Assembly (NCBI RefSeq): GCF_030450125.1
Contig: NZ_CP123923.1
Coordinates: 7,101,001-7,165,000 of the forward strand
Length of the DNA stretch: 64,000 bases
From: Streptomyces sp. WP-1
Lineage (GTDB): Bacteria > Actinomycetota > Actinomycetes > Streptomycetales > Streptomycetaceae
Reading direction: 5' to 3'
Part shown: positions 8,395 to 16,039 of the stretch, piece after piece
Numbering within the stretch: position 1 is the first letter of the stretch
How the letters are laid out: each line of letters starts with the position of its first letter
Position numbers and translations under genes: made by a program
Notes under the pieces: model-generated
The model's input: the letters and a program-made list of their open reading frames with translations, nothing else
Told to the model about the DNA's origin: nothing
Databases searched by the model: none

Positions 8395-9839
8395 CCCGCA
8401 CCGGTACGACCGCCCCGCGCACCCCGCTGGTCGTGGTCGGCGACGCCCTCCTCGACCACGACCTGTGCGGCCACGCCGAGCGGCTGGCCCCCGACGCGCC
8501 CGTACCCGTCGTCCACGACACCCGGCGCAGCTCCCGGCCGGGCGGCGCGGCCCTCGCCGCCTGCCTGGCCGCGGCCGACGGCCGCCCGGTCACCCTCGTC
8601 ACCGCCCTCGGCACCGACCCCGCCAGCGCGGCTCTGCGTGAACTCCTCACGGGCCGCGTCACGTTGGTGGAGATACCGCTGGCGGGCAGCCTCAGCAGCA
8701 AGACCCGGGTCCTCGCCGGGGACCGCCCGCTGCTGCGCCTGGACGACGGCGAGGGGCGCGCCCGCGAGGCCACCGGTGAGGCGCAGGCCGCGATCACGGC
8801 GGCCCGGGGGGTCCTGGTCGCCGACTACGGCCGGGGCACCGCGGACGTCCTGCGGGACGCGCTGTGCCGTACGGCCGCGGCCCTGGTCTGGGACCCCCAT
8901 GTGCGGGGCGGGGCCCCGGCGCCGGGGGCCCGGCTGGTCACGCCCTCCGCGCAGGAGGCCCGCGTCCTCGCCCGCCGGCTCGCGGACGGCGAAGGAGAGC
9001 CGGACGGCCCCGCCGGGCTGCGCACCGCCGCCCGGGACGCCCGCGACCTGGTACGGGCCTGGCGGGTCCAGGCGGTCGCCGTCACCCTCGGCGAACGCGG
9101 CGCGCTGCTGTCCCGGGGCGAGACACCGCTGCTGGTGCCGACCCCGGCCGCCGCGGCCGGCGACCCCTGCGGCGCGGGCGACCGGTTCGCCGCGGCCGCC
9201 GCCGGACTGCTCGCCGACGGCGCCTTCACCGAGACCGCCGTCCAGGGCGCCGTCCACGCGGCCACCCGGTACGTCGCCGAGGGCGGGGCCCGCGCGGTGG
9301 CGGCACCCGCGCACCGGGACCACCCCGGGGAGCCGGAACCGGCGCCGTCCGACGACAGCACCGCGGACGCCGTACGCACCGCCGCCCGGGTCCGGGCCGC
9401 CGGCCGTACCGTCGTCGCCGCGGGCGGCTGCTTCGACCTGCTGCACGCCGGTCACGTCGCCCTCCTCCAGGCCGCCCGACGGGCCGGCGACTGCCTGATC
9501 GTGTGCGTCAACTCCGACGGCTCGGTCCGCCGACGCAAGGGCGACGGCCGCCCCCTGGTGCCCGTCGCCGACCGGGTCCGGGTGCTGCGTGCCCTGGAGT
9601 GCGTCGACGCGGTCGCCGTCTTCGACGAGGACACCCCCGAGCGCCTCCTCGCCGACCTGCGCCCGCACATCTGGACCAAGGGCGGCGACTACGCCCGCAC
9701 CCCGCTGCCCGAACAGTCCCTGGTGGAGAGCTGGGGCGGCCAGGTCCTGCTGCTGCCGTACCTGGACGGCCGTTCCACGACGGGCCTCGCGCGCAGGGCG
9801 GCCCTGTCCCCGGCGGCCCCCCGGGGGCCGGGCGGCTGA
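8391..9839 (+). CDS. hldE: bifunctional heptose 7-phosphate kinase / heptose 1-phosphate adenylyltransferase
   Basis: 482 residues in two domains. Residues about 10-310 are a PfkB-type kinase (VVGDALLDHDLCGHAERLAPDAPVPVV; C-terminal CGAGDRFAAAAAG with the catalytic Asp). Residues about 335-475 are a cytidylyltransferase-fold domain (AAGGCFDLLHAGHVALLQAAR with HxGH, then NSDGSVRRRKGDGRP and a final GRSTTGL). This is the HldE/RfaE architecture that phosphorylates heptose 7-phosphate and then adenylates heptose 1-phosphate to ADP-D-glycero-beta-D-manno-heptose. Together with GmhA and GmhB it completes the pathway to ADP-heptose. No HldD epimerase is visible in the window. Confidence 0.93.
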   Translation: MTRTGTTAPRTPLVVVGDALLDHDLCGHAERLAPDAPVPVVHDTRRSSRPGGAALAACLAAADGRPVTLVTALGTDPASAALRELLTGRVTLVEIPLAGSLSSKTRVLAGDRPLLRLDDGEGRAREATGEAQAAITAARGVLVADYGRGTADVLRDALCRTAAALVWDPHVRGGAPAPGARLVTPSAQEARVLARRLADGEGEPDGPAGLRTAARDARDLVRAWRVQAVAVTLGERGALLSRGETPLLVPTPAAAAGDPCGAGDRFAAAAAGLLADGAFTETAVQGAVHAATRYVAEGGARAVAAPAHRDHPGEPEPAPSDDSTADAVRTAARVRAAGRTVVAAGGCFDLLHAGHVALLQAARRAGDCLIVCVNSDGSVRRRKGDGRPLVPVADRVRVLRALECVDAVAVFDEDTPERLLADLRPHIWTKGGDYARTPLPEQSLVESWGGQVLLLPYLDGRSTTGLARRAALSPAAPRGPGG

Positions 9840-9909
9840 GCCCCGGGGGCCGGACGGCCCCTCTCCCCACACCGACCGGCGCCGTTCCCCGGCTCCTGGA
9901 GGACACCAC

Positions 9910-10908
9910 GTGACCCGCACCTCCCTCCCCCCGACCGTCCTGGTGCTGCGCGCCCTGGGCCTCGGCGATCTGCTGGCCGGGGTGCCCGCGCTGCGCGGCA
10001 TCCGCCGGGGGTTCCCCGGGCACCGGATCGTGCTCGCACAGCCCGCCGGGCTCGCCGAACCGGCCCTGGAGAGCGGCGCGTTGGACGCCGTGTTCCCGGC
10101 CGAGGCGCCGGGCCGGGCGGTACCGACGCTCACCCACTGGCCCGGCCCGCCGCCCGACGTGGCGATCGACCTGCACGGCAACGGCCCCGAGAGCCGCGCC
10201 GCCCTCGCCGCCCTGCGCCCGCGCCGGCTGCTCGCCCACGCCTGCCCGGACGGCCCGCCCTGGCACGCCCAGACGCACGAACGGGACCGCTGGTGCGGCT
10301 TCCTGGCCCACTACGGCATCCCGGCCGACCCCCGCGACCTGCGCCTGCCCCCGCCCTCGGCGCCCTCCCCGGCGCCCGGCGCGGTCCTCGTGCACCCCGG
10401 TGCCGCCTCGGGCGCCCGCCGCTGGCCGGCCGAGCGGTTCGCCGCCGTCGTGCGGTGCCTGCGGGCCGCCGGACACCAGGTGGTGCTCACCGGCGGACCG
10501 GGGGAGGAGACCCTCGTCCGAGCGGTCGCCGAACGCAGCGGTGTGCACCACCAAGACGTACGGGCCGGCGGTATGCCCCTCGCCGAGCTGTCCGCGCTGG
10601 TGGCCGAGGCGTCCCTGGTGCTCTGCGGCGACACCGGCCTCGCCCATCTCGCCTACGCCCACGGCACCCGCTCCGTCACCCTGTTCGGCCCCGTCTCCCC
10701 ACGCCTGTGGGGGCCGCCCCCGAGCCCCGACCACCTGGCCCTGTGGAGGCCCGGCCCACCCGGCGACCCACACGGCCCCACCCCGGACGCCCGGCTGCTG
10801 CGCATCGGCTCCGGCGAGGTCGCGGCGGCCTGTCTGACACTGCTGCGGTGTCACCGGGGCGAACCGGCGGACCAGCCCGTGCGACCGGCGGTGGCCCACG
10901 CCAACTGA
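9910..10908 (+). CDS. glycosyltransferase family 9 (second heptosyltransferase-like enzyme)
   Basis: 332-residue GT9 protein. The N-terminal VLRALGLGDLLAGVPALRGIRRGFPGH, the central VHPGAASGARRWPAERFA and the C-terminal CGDTGLAHLAYAHGTRSVTLFGP are the conserved GT9 blocks. A GTG start is chosen because CTGGAGGACACC gives a good ribosome site 7 bases upstream. It is separated from hldE by 70 bases, the only real gap in the operon, and is its last intact gene. Two GT9 enzymes in one operon suggest at least two heptose (or related) additions. Confidence 0.86.
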   Translation: MTRTSLPPTVLVLRALGLGDLLAGVPALRGIRRGFPGHRIVLAQPAGLAEPALESGALDAVFPAEAPGRAVPTLTHWPGPPPDVAIDLHGNGPESRAALAALRPRRLLAHACPDGPPWHAQTHERDRWCGFLAHYGIPADPRDLRLPPPSAPSPAPGAVLVHPGAASGARRWPAERFAAVVRCLRAAGHQVVLTGGPGEETLVRAVAERSGVHHQDVRAGGMPLAELSALVAEASLVLCGDTGLAHLAYAHGTRSVTLFGPVSPRLWGPPPSPDHLALWRPGPPGDPHGPTPDARLLRIGSGEVAAACLTLLRCHRGEPADQPVRPAVAHAN

Positions 10909-10980
10909 GCCCGCTCCCGGCCGAGTTCGCCCGGACCCCGGCGACGAGGACCGACCGGGCACCGTCGCCGCCCTCACCCG

Positions 10981-11467
10981 TGCCCGCGCTGCCCGAGCGG
11001 CCGCCGGTCATCGTCGTGGACAACTCCGGTGACGGCCGCGCCCGTCGGGCCGTGCACGGCCACCCGCCCGCCGCGCCCCGCCGCCAACTCCGTTGCCCCG
11101 GGCCGTGATCCGGCCGTCCGGCACGCCCACAACCCCTACGTGACCTTCTGCGACGACGACTCCTGATGGGGCCCGGCAGCCTCGCCCGCGCGGCCGACCC
11201 GCTGGACGCCCGGCCCCGGGCGGTTCCCCGGACCGGCTGCCGACCCCTTCCCGATGCGCACCGCCGCCTGCCGGGCGAGCGACGGCTTCCGTCCCGGCCT
11301 GTGGCTCGGCGGAGAGGAGGCGCCGTTCGCCTGCGACCTGATCCACGCCCGGGGGACTCGCCGTCCACCACCCGGCCTCCCGGCTCCGCGACAGCACGGC
11401 CCGGCCCGCGCGGCACCCTGCGGTCCACCCGGCCGCCCGCCCGCCCCGCGCCGCACCGGTCGGCTGA
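10981..11467 (+). pseudogene. decayed glycosyltransferase family 2 gene
   Basis: Fragments of one GT2 protein read in order but in different plus frames. LPERPPVIVVDNSGDG (about 10990-11040) is the usual N-terminal nucleotide-binding block. NPYVTFCDDDS then a stop (11132-11165) is the DxD region. MGPGSLARAADPLDARPR follows (11166-11219). DGFRPGLWLGGEEAPFACDLIHARG (11280-11356) is the acceptor block, and LAVHHPASRLRDSTARPAR (about 11354-11410) the C-terminal part. At least three frame changes and stops, plus an apparent loss of some 50 codons between the third and fourth fragments, show it is dead. It lies just after the heptose operon and was probably a sixth transferase of it. Confidence 0.7.
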
Positions 11468-11790
11468 TGCGCACGGCCCCCCACACCGCCCCCCCCGAGC
11501 GCCTTCGCTCACGCACCGCGCGCCTGCCCTGGCTTCTGCGTCGGGGGCGCCCCCCCCCGCGCCCCCGACCTGCGACATCGCCCTTCCCCGCTGGAACAGG
11601 CACACCGCGATTCCCCCGTCCGCCGCCCCGTCCGCTGAGGTCCGCCGTCCCCGTACGGCCCGAATCCCCGCGCGCCTCCGCCGCGTCCGGTTGAGACCGG
11701 GGCGTCCGCCGTGCAAGGTGGGGGTCCGAGGTCAGGTTCAGGGCCGGGACACGGCCGCACCGACCCCCATCCGACCTGTCCGGGTGACCC
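11468..11790. other. non-coding gap, nothing recognised
   Basis: About 320 bases between the dead glycosyltransferase and the regulator gene. It is cytosine-rich on the plus strand with runs of C, and I see no frame with recognisable protein, no strong hairpin terminator and no clear promoter. It may hold the promoter of the downstream regulator. Confidence 0.5.
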
Positions 11791-13035
11791 ATGAAAGCCT
11801 TCTCGCCGCGGCCGGGCGCACCGGCCCCCCTGATGATCGAGTCCTCCGTCGTGGAGGGCCTGCCCGCCGAGGGCGCGCTGCTGCTGCGCATGTCGGGCAC
11901 CCTGGACGCGCACGGAGCCCACGCCTGGTCCCGGGAGCTGCGCGGTCATCTGGAACAGGCGGACCGCGCCGGGCTGCGGCCCGTCCTGGACATGGCCCAC
12001 GTACAGCTGGGCGGCGCCGCCGTGCTGCGCACCCTCAGCGAGACCACCCGGGTCCGTACCGGCCGCCCGGACCTGATCATCGTGCGGGCCCGGCCGGGCG
12101 TCCGCGAGGCCGTGCGCCTGGCCCGCCTGGAGGGCGTGCGGCTGTACGCCACCCTGGACGAGGCCGTGCGCGAACTGGCCCGCGCCGCCGCCAAGGCGGA
12201 GGAGCTGCCCGCCTGGCGCTCACCGATGGCCGACCCCCTGCGGCCGTCGTACGAGGACCTGCACCAGGAGGTCCGCGCCCTGCGCGCCCGGGTCCGCACC
12301 GCCCCGGTGATCGGCATGGCGCAGGGCATGCTCATGGCCCGCTACGCGCTGCCCGAGACCGGCGGCGCCTTCCGGGTGCTGCGGGAGACCTCCCAGCGGT
12401 TCAACGTGCCGCTGCGAGTCCTCGCCTCCGCCGTCGTGGTGGCCCGCCCGCCGGACGGCCCGGCCTGGTTCCCCGGCCGCCGCCCACTGCCCGTGCCCCC
12501 GCTGCGCATCCTCGGCCGCACCGACCGCGACCCCCGCTGCCGGGGGCGGATGATCGACGCCGTACTGCGCGAGGCGCTCGCCATCGGCCGCGCCCCGGCC
12601 GGTCACGTCCTGTCCGTCGACCCCGCCGTGAACGCGCTCGCCCTGGAGGCCCGGTACGGCGGCACGGACGCCTACCTCGACCACCTGGGACGCGGCCGCG
12701 ACGACGGTACGGCCGAGGCGGTCGCCCGCACCCGGGGGCGGCGGGTGAGCATGCCCGACGTGGCCGCGGCGGAACTGCTGTCCGAGGACGGCCGGCGCGC
12801 CCTGCTCGCGAGCGGCGCGCGGGCCCTGCAGTGCGTCCCGGTCCTGTCCTCCGCGGGCTGCTGCGCCGGTCTGATCACCGTGCACTGGCCCGAAGCCGGA
12901 CACCGGCCGACCTCCCCCCAGGCCGAGGCCCTCGGCCTGCTCGCCGCCGACACGGCGGCCTGGCTGGCCTGGTACCACCGCACGGTCCTCCTGGACGCCC
13001 TCGAACACCTGCATCGCCGGCTGACCCGGCCCTGA
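11791..13035 (+). CDS. STAS-ANTAR-GAF multidomain regulator
   Basis: 414 residues. Residues about 15-125 look like a STAS anti-sigma-antagonist-like domain (LLLRMSGTLDAHGAHAWSREL and PVLDMAHVQLGGAAVLRTL). Residues about 150-215 match an ANTAR RNA-binding three-helix domain (LRARVRTAPVIGMAQGMLMARYALPETGGAFRVLRETSQRFNVPLRVLA). Residues about 240-400 are GAF-like (VLREALAIGRAPAGHVLSVDP to CVPVLSSAGCCAGLITVHW). ANTAR proteins act by antitermination at paired hairpins in leader RNAs. The likely role is a cytosolic stress or ligand sensor that works on RNA. It stands alone and ends just before a strong terminator hairpin. Confidence 0.75.
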   Translation: MKAFSPRPGAPAPLMIESSVVEGLPAEGALLLRMSGTLDAHGAHAWSRELRGHLEQADRAGLRPVLDMAHVQLGGAAVLRTLSETTRVRTGRPDLIIVRARPGVREAVRLARLEGVRLYATLDEAVRELARAAAKAEELPAWRSPMADPLRPSYEDLHQEVRALRARVRTAPVIGMAQGMLMARYALPETGGAFRVLRETSQRFNVPLRVLASAVVVARPPDGPAWFPGRRPLPVPPLRILGRTDRDPRCRGRMIDAVLREALAIGRAPAGHVLSVDPAVNALALEARYGGTDAYLDHLGRGRDDGTAEAVARTRGRRVSMPDVAAAELLSEDGRRALLASGARALQCVPVLSSAGCCAGLITVHWPEAGHRPTSPQAEALGLLAADTAAWLAWYHRTVLLDALEHLHRRLTRP

Positions 13036-13057
13036 GCGGGAGACTTCAGGCGCACGG

Positions 13058-13089
13058 AGAAGGACCCCGGCAGCCGCCGGGGTCCTTCT
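13058..13089. terminator. strong hairpin terminator
   Basis: A perfect 14-base inverted repeat (arms AGAAGGACCCCGGC and its complement) with a 4-base loop, 22 bases after the regulator stop and 42 bases before the 3' end of the opposing DUF6479 gene. It can serve both converging genes. There is no long U-run, as is usual in Streptomyces. Confidence 0.8.
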
Positions 13090-13130
13090 GCGCCGGGTCA
13101 CCGATCAGTCGGGCCGGGTCACCGGTCGGT

Positions 13131-13496
13131 TCAGTGAGCGCCGAGCCCCCCGCCTCCGAAGGACCCGCTGGACCCGCCGCTCCAGCGCGGACGCTTCTGG
13201 TCCTCGCTGGTCTTGGAGTCCATGTTGCTCAGCTCGTAGGGGGTGAGGGGACGGCCGCCCTTGGGCATCCTGGGGACCTCCTGGTAGTCCCGGTTCTCCC
13301 GGACCTCGTGCATCGCGCCCTCCGGTGGCAGCTTGGGCTGCTCCTCGGGACGTGGGCGAGCGGGCTCCTGGGACCTGACGCGCGAGGTCAGCCAGAAGCC
13401 GCCGGCGAGCAGTGCCAGCAGCCCGACGGCCACGACGAAGAGCACAAGGCTCATCAGGCCGCTCGCCGCGGCCAGCTGCATCGATGCGTTGTTCAT
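13131..13496 (-). CDS. DUF6479 family membrane protein
   Basis: 121-residue small protein. One hydrophobic segment (LMSLVLFVVAVGLLALLAGGFWL, residues about 14-36) is followed by the charged blocks PRPEEQPKLPPEGAMHEVRENRDYQEVPR and LTPYEL, and a Gly/Ser-rich tail ending GGGGLGAH. This is the pattern I know from the Streptomyces DUF6479 family; function unknown. It would be a single-pass inner-membrane protein with a cytoplasmic or external charged tail. ATG start chosen because similarity begins there. The gene is monocistronic, converging on the ANTAR-type regulator gene and divergent from the Cys-rich gene. Confidence 0.8.
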   Translation of the reverse strand: MNNASMQLAAASGLMSLVLFVVAVGLLALLAGGFWLTSRVRSQEPARPRPEEQPKLPPEGAMHEVRENRDYQEVPRMPKGGRPLTPYELSNMDSKTSEDQKRPRWSGGSSGSFGGGGLGAH

Positions 13497-13610
13497 ACGA
13501 GAGGGATACCCCCCCGATAGTCGGATGAATCGAACAAATGGAATAAAAGGGTCCTGGCAGGCGTGGCGGCCCGGGGGTTTGTCCCGGAGTCTCGGGGCAA
13601 CCCGCACCCT
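13497..13610. promoter_or_regulatory. AT-rich divergent promoter region, possible stress-sigma promoter
   Basis: The only notably AT-rich island in this part of the window (about 13520-13552). On the minus strand GATT, 16 bases, then GGGTAT (13506-13511) resembles the SigB-type consensus GNNT-N14-16-GGGTAY and ends about 10 bases before the DUF6479 ATG, so that transcript could be leaderless. No Shine-Dalgarno sequence is seen in front of that ATG, which agrees. The plus-strand promoter of the Cys-rich gene should also lie here. Confidence 0.35.
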
Positions 13611-13985
13611 GTGACCCAGCAGGCTTCCCCGCAGCAGCTCTACCGGTTCCTGGAGGATCGCTTCAGCTGCGCCCAGGCGTGCACGGAGTGTGCCCGCGCC
13701 TGCTCGGTGCGGGTCAGCCTGGTCGACCCGGGCGGCCCCGAGAGCCAGGAGCGGGCACGCCGGCTGGGCATGATGTGCGCCGAGGTGTGCGACGCCACTT
13801 GCCGGATGCTGTCCGAGGAGGGCCGGCAGGACGAGGAGGGGCTGCGGGGCCGGGTGGACTGGTGCCGCCGGATCTGCCTCGAAGGCGCCCGCGCCTTCGA
13901 GGGGCACCCGGGCGCCGAATCGACCGCGGCGGTCTGCCGGGCCTGTGCCGACGCCTGCGCCGACTTCCTGGAGACGCTGGCCTGA
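13611..13985 (+). CDS. Cys-rich four-helix protein, copper-storage/DUF326-like
   Basis: 124 residues with 12 cysteines spaced along predicted helices: FSCAQACTECARAC, MCAEVCDATCR, WCRRICLEGAR, AVCRACADACADF. This CxxxC/CxxC pattern on helices is that of the four-helix-bundle Csp copper-storage proteins and the related ferredoxin-like DUF326 proteins, which bind Cu(I) inside the bundle. No Tat or Sec signal is seen, so it would be cytosolic. GTG start chosen where similarity begins; an upstream in-frame GTG would add 16 poor residues. A copper or other soft-metal buffering role is inferred from the family. Confidence 0.72.
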   Translation: MTQQASPQQLYRFLEDRFSCAQACTECARACSVRVSLVDPGGPESQERARRLGMMCAEVCDATCRMLSEEGRQDEEGLRGRVDWCRRICLEGARAFEGHPGAESTAAVCRACADACADFLETLA

Positions 13986-13999
13986 CGCTTCCCAATTTC

Positions 14000-14013
14000 T
14001 GGAACACGTTCTA
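14000..14013. promoter_or_regulatory. KstR-type operator
   Basis: TGGAACACGTTCTA matches the KstR consensus TNNAACNNGTTNNA at every fixed position. It lies 44 bases upstream of the GTG of the ChsE4/FadE26-like acyl-CoA dehydrogenase gene. KstR is the TetR repressor of cholesterol catabolism in actinobacteria. No kstR gene is in the window. Confidence 0.6.
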
Positions 14014-14057
14014 CGGTGTGCGCCGTCAGGACCGCCCTTGGGGAGCCTGGAGGCGCC

Positions 14058-15236
14058 GTGCACCTCGACCACACGCCCGAGCAGCAGCGACTGCGCGCCG
14101 AGCTGCGCGCCTACTTCGCCCGCCTGGTCCCGGACAACGCCTACGCCCGGTACGCCGACCCGGCCGCCCGCAAGCGCTTCTACCGCGACACGATCCGCAC
14201 CCTCGGCACCGACGGCTGGCTCGGCGTCGGCTGGCCCGAGGAGTACGGCGGCCGGGGCATGTCGGCGATGGAGCAGTTCATCTTCTTCGACGAGGCCGCG
14301 CAGGCCGGCGTACCGCTGCCGCTGATGGCGCTGAACACGGTCGGACCGACCCTCATGAAGTTCGGCACCGAGGAGCAGAAGGCGTACTTCCTCCCGCGCA
14401 TCCTCTCCGGTGAGATCGACTTCGCGATCGGCTACAGCGAGCCCGAGGCGGGCACCGATCTCGCCGCGCTGCGGACCAGGGCCGTACGCGACGGGGACAC
14501 GTACATCGTCGACGGACAGAAGATCTGGACGACGAACGGCGACACCGCGGACTGGGTGTGGCTCGCCGTGCGCACCGACCCGGACGCCCCGCCGCACCAG
14601 GGCATCACCATGCTGCTGGTGCCGACCCGCGACCCCGGCTACTCCTGCACCGTCATCAACACCCTGGCCTCCCACGACACCACGGCCAGCTACTACGAGA
14701 ACATCCGGGTCCCCGTCGCCCGCCGCGTCGGCGCCGAGAACCAGGGCTGGCGGCTGATCACCAACCAGCTCAACCATGAACGCGTCACCCTCGCGGCGCA
14801 CGGCACGATGGCCGTCCGCGCCCTGCACGACGTCCAGCACTGGGCGGCACGCACCGGACTCGCCGACGGCCGCCGGGTGCTCGACCTCGGCTGGGTGCGC
14901 CGGCTGCTCGCCCGCAGCCACACCCGCCTCGAAGCCCTCAAACTCCTCAACTGGCAGATGGTCACCGCCGTCGAGGACGGCACCCTCACCCCCCAGGACG
15001 CATCTGCCGTCAAGGTCTACGGCTCCGAGGCCCGCCGCGACGCGTATGCCGCCCTCATGGAGATCACCGCCGCCGCGGGCCCCCTCAAGGAGGGCTCGGC
15101 AGGCGCCGTCCTGCACGGCGAACTCGAACGCGGCTACCGCTCGGCCGTCATCTTCACCTTCGGCGGCGGCAACAACGAGATCCAGCGCGAGATCATCTCC
15201 TGGATCGGCCTGGGAATGCCGAGGGTCCGGCGCTAG
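14058..15236 (+). CDS. acyl-CoA dehydrogenase, ChsE4/FadE26-like
   Basis: 392-residue flavin acyl-CoA dehydrogenase. LGVGWPEEYGGRGMSAMEQFIFFDEAAQAGVPLPL, then FAIGYSEPEAGTDLAALRTRAVRDGDTYIVDGQKIWTT, NQLNHERVTLA and FGGGNNEIQREIISWIGLGMPR. These blocks read like FadE26 (ChsE4) and relatives, which oxidise steroid side-chain CoA esters as alpha2beta2 heterotetramers. GTG start with CTGGAGG 5 bases upstream. A KstR-type operator lies in front, agreeing with a steroid-like substrate. The expected partner subunit gene is not adjacent, so it either homo-oligomerises or pairs with a distant gene product. Confidence 0.85.
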   Translation: MHLDHTPEQQRLRAELRAYFARLVPDNAYARYADPAARKRFYRDTIRTLGTDGWLGVGWPEEYGGRGMSAMEQFIFFDEAAQAGVPLPLMALNTVGPTLMKFGTEEQKAYFLPRILSGEIDFAIGYSEPEAGTDLAALRTRAVRDGDTYIVDGQKIWTTNGDTADWVWLAVRTDPDAPPHQGITMLLVPTRDPGYSCTVINTLASHDTTASYYENIRVPVARRVGAENQGWRLITNQLNHERVTLAAHGTMAVRALHDVQHWAARTGLADGRRVLDLGWVRRLLARSHTRLEALKLLNWQMVTAVEDGTLTPQDASAVKVYGSEARRDAYAALMEITAAAGPLKEGSAGAVLHGELERGYRSAVIFTFGGGNNEIQREIISWIGLGMPRVRR

Positions 15237-15245
15237 CCGGCCGGT

Positions 15246-15821
15246 TCAGCGTCGCGCCCACTGCTCCCCGGTGATCTCGTACCGCACGCCCCCGTGCTCG
15301 GCACCCTCGACCATCTGCATGTCAGGGGAAGCGGGGATGCGGTCGGTGAGCGTCATGCCGAGCTTCTCCATGACATTGCGTGACCCGCGATTCATGGCCA
15401 TCGTCTCGCCCCAGACCGTCCGCAGCCCGAGTTCGGTGAAGCCCTTGTGCAGCAGGGCCCCCGAGACTTCGGTGGCGTAGCCCTTGCCCCAGGAGGCCTG
15501 CCGCAGCCGGTAGCCGAGTTCGGTCTCGTCGCGCGGGCCGTCCGGTTCGGGGCGCAGACAGAACCAGCCGATGAACGCCCCGCCGTCCTTCTCGTACGCG
15601 GCGAACAGCCCGAGATCGCCGTCCCACCTCTCGTAACCGGCGAGGACGGACGGCAGTTGGCGTTCGCGGACGATCTCCGGAGCGGTCGCCTCGCCCCCGC
15701 TCAGAAAGCGCATCACCGCCGGGTCGCTGTCCAGCTCGATCAGCAGGTCGGCGTCGTCGGCCGTGAAACGGCGGAGGGCCAGGCGCTCGGTCTCCAGATA
15801 TGTGTCCACGGACCAGATCAT
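15246..15821 (-). CDS. GNAT family N-acetyltransferase (RimJ/RimL-like)
   Basis: 191 residues. YLETERLALRRFTADDADLLIELDSDPAVMRFL is the usual N-terminal start of the RimJ/RimL (Acetyltransf_3) group. LGYRLRQASWGKGYATEVSGALL is the acetyl-CoA pyrophosphate-binding loop (R/Q-x-x-G-x-G/A), and MNRGSRNVMEKLGM the C-terminal motif. It acetylates an unknown amine, possibly a protein N-terminus or an antibiotic. The frame is open further upstream, but similarity begins at this ATG (MIWSVDTY). It converges on the acyl-CoA dehydrogenase gene with a 9-base gap. Confidence 0.82.
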   Translation of the reverse strand: MIWSVDTYLETERLALRRFTADDADLLIELDSDPAVMRFLSGGEATAPEIVRERQLPSVLAGYERWDGDLGLFAAYEKDGGAFIGWFCLRPEPDGPRDETELGYRLRQASWGKGYATEVSGALLHKGFTELGLRTVWGETMAMNRGSRNVMEKLGMTLTDRIPASPDMQMVEGAEHGGVRYEITGEQWARR

Positions 15822-16039
15822 GCCGGAGCCGGGCCGGCCGCCCAACGGCTTTTCCCGGCCACCGCCGTAGGCCGCGCCCTGTCCCCGATCAGGGCAGTAT
15901 GTGTGATTTTCTTGGCGCATCTGTGCGCTGTCCGGGTCGTCGGCCGCGAGGTATGCGTGTTTTGTCCCATACGCGCTTCTACGCTTCGCACGGTCCACCG
16001 TCCGGAGCGGCCCGGAGAGGCCGAGAGAGGACTCACCCC

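Noticed and set aside
9840..9909. 70-base gap before the last GT9 gene considered as an internal promoter or riboswitch
   Set aside because: Too short and without structure beyond GC-rich runs; a simple spacer with a ribosome site.
13131..15116. 661-codon minus frame ending in the DUF6479 protein
   Set aside because: Upstream of 13496 it is antisense to the Cys-rich and acyl-CoA dehydrogenase genes.
15952..15973. GTATG-N12-CATAC inverted repeat upstream of the SDR gene as an operator
   Set aside because: Arms only 5 bases and no second copy seen; mentioned under the gene but not listed as a site.
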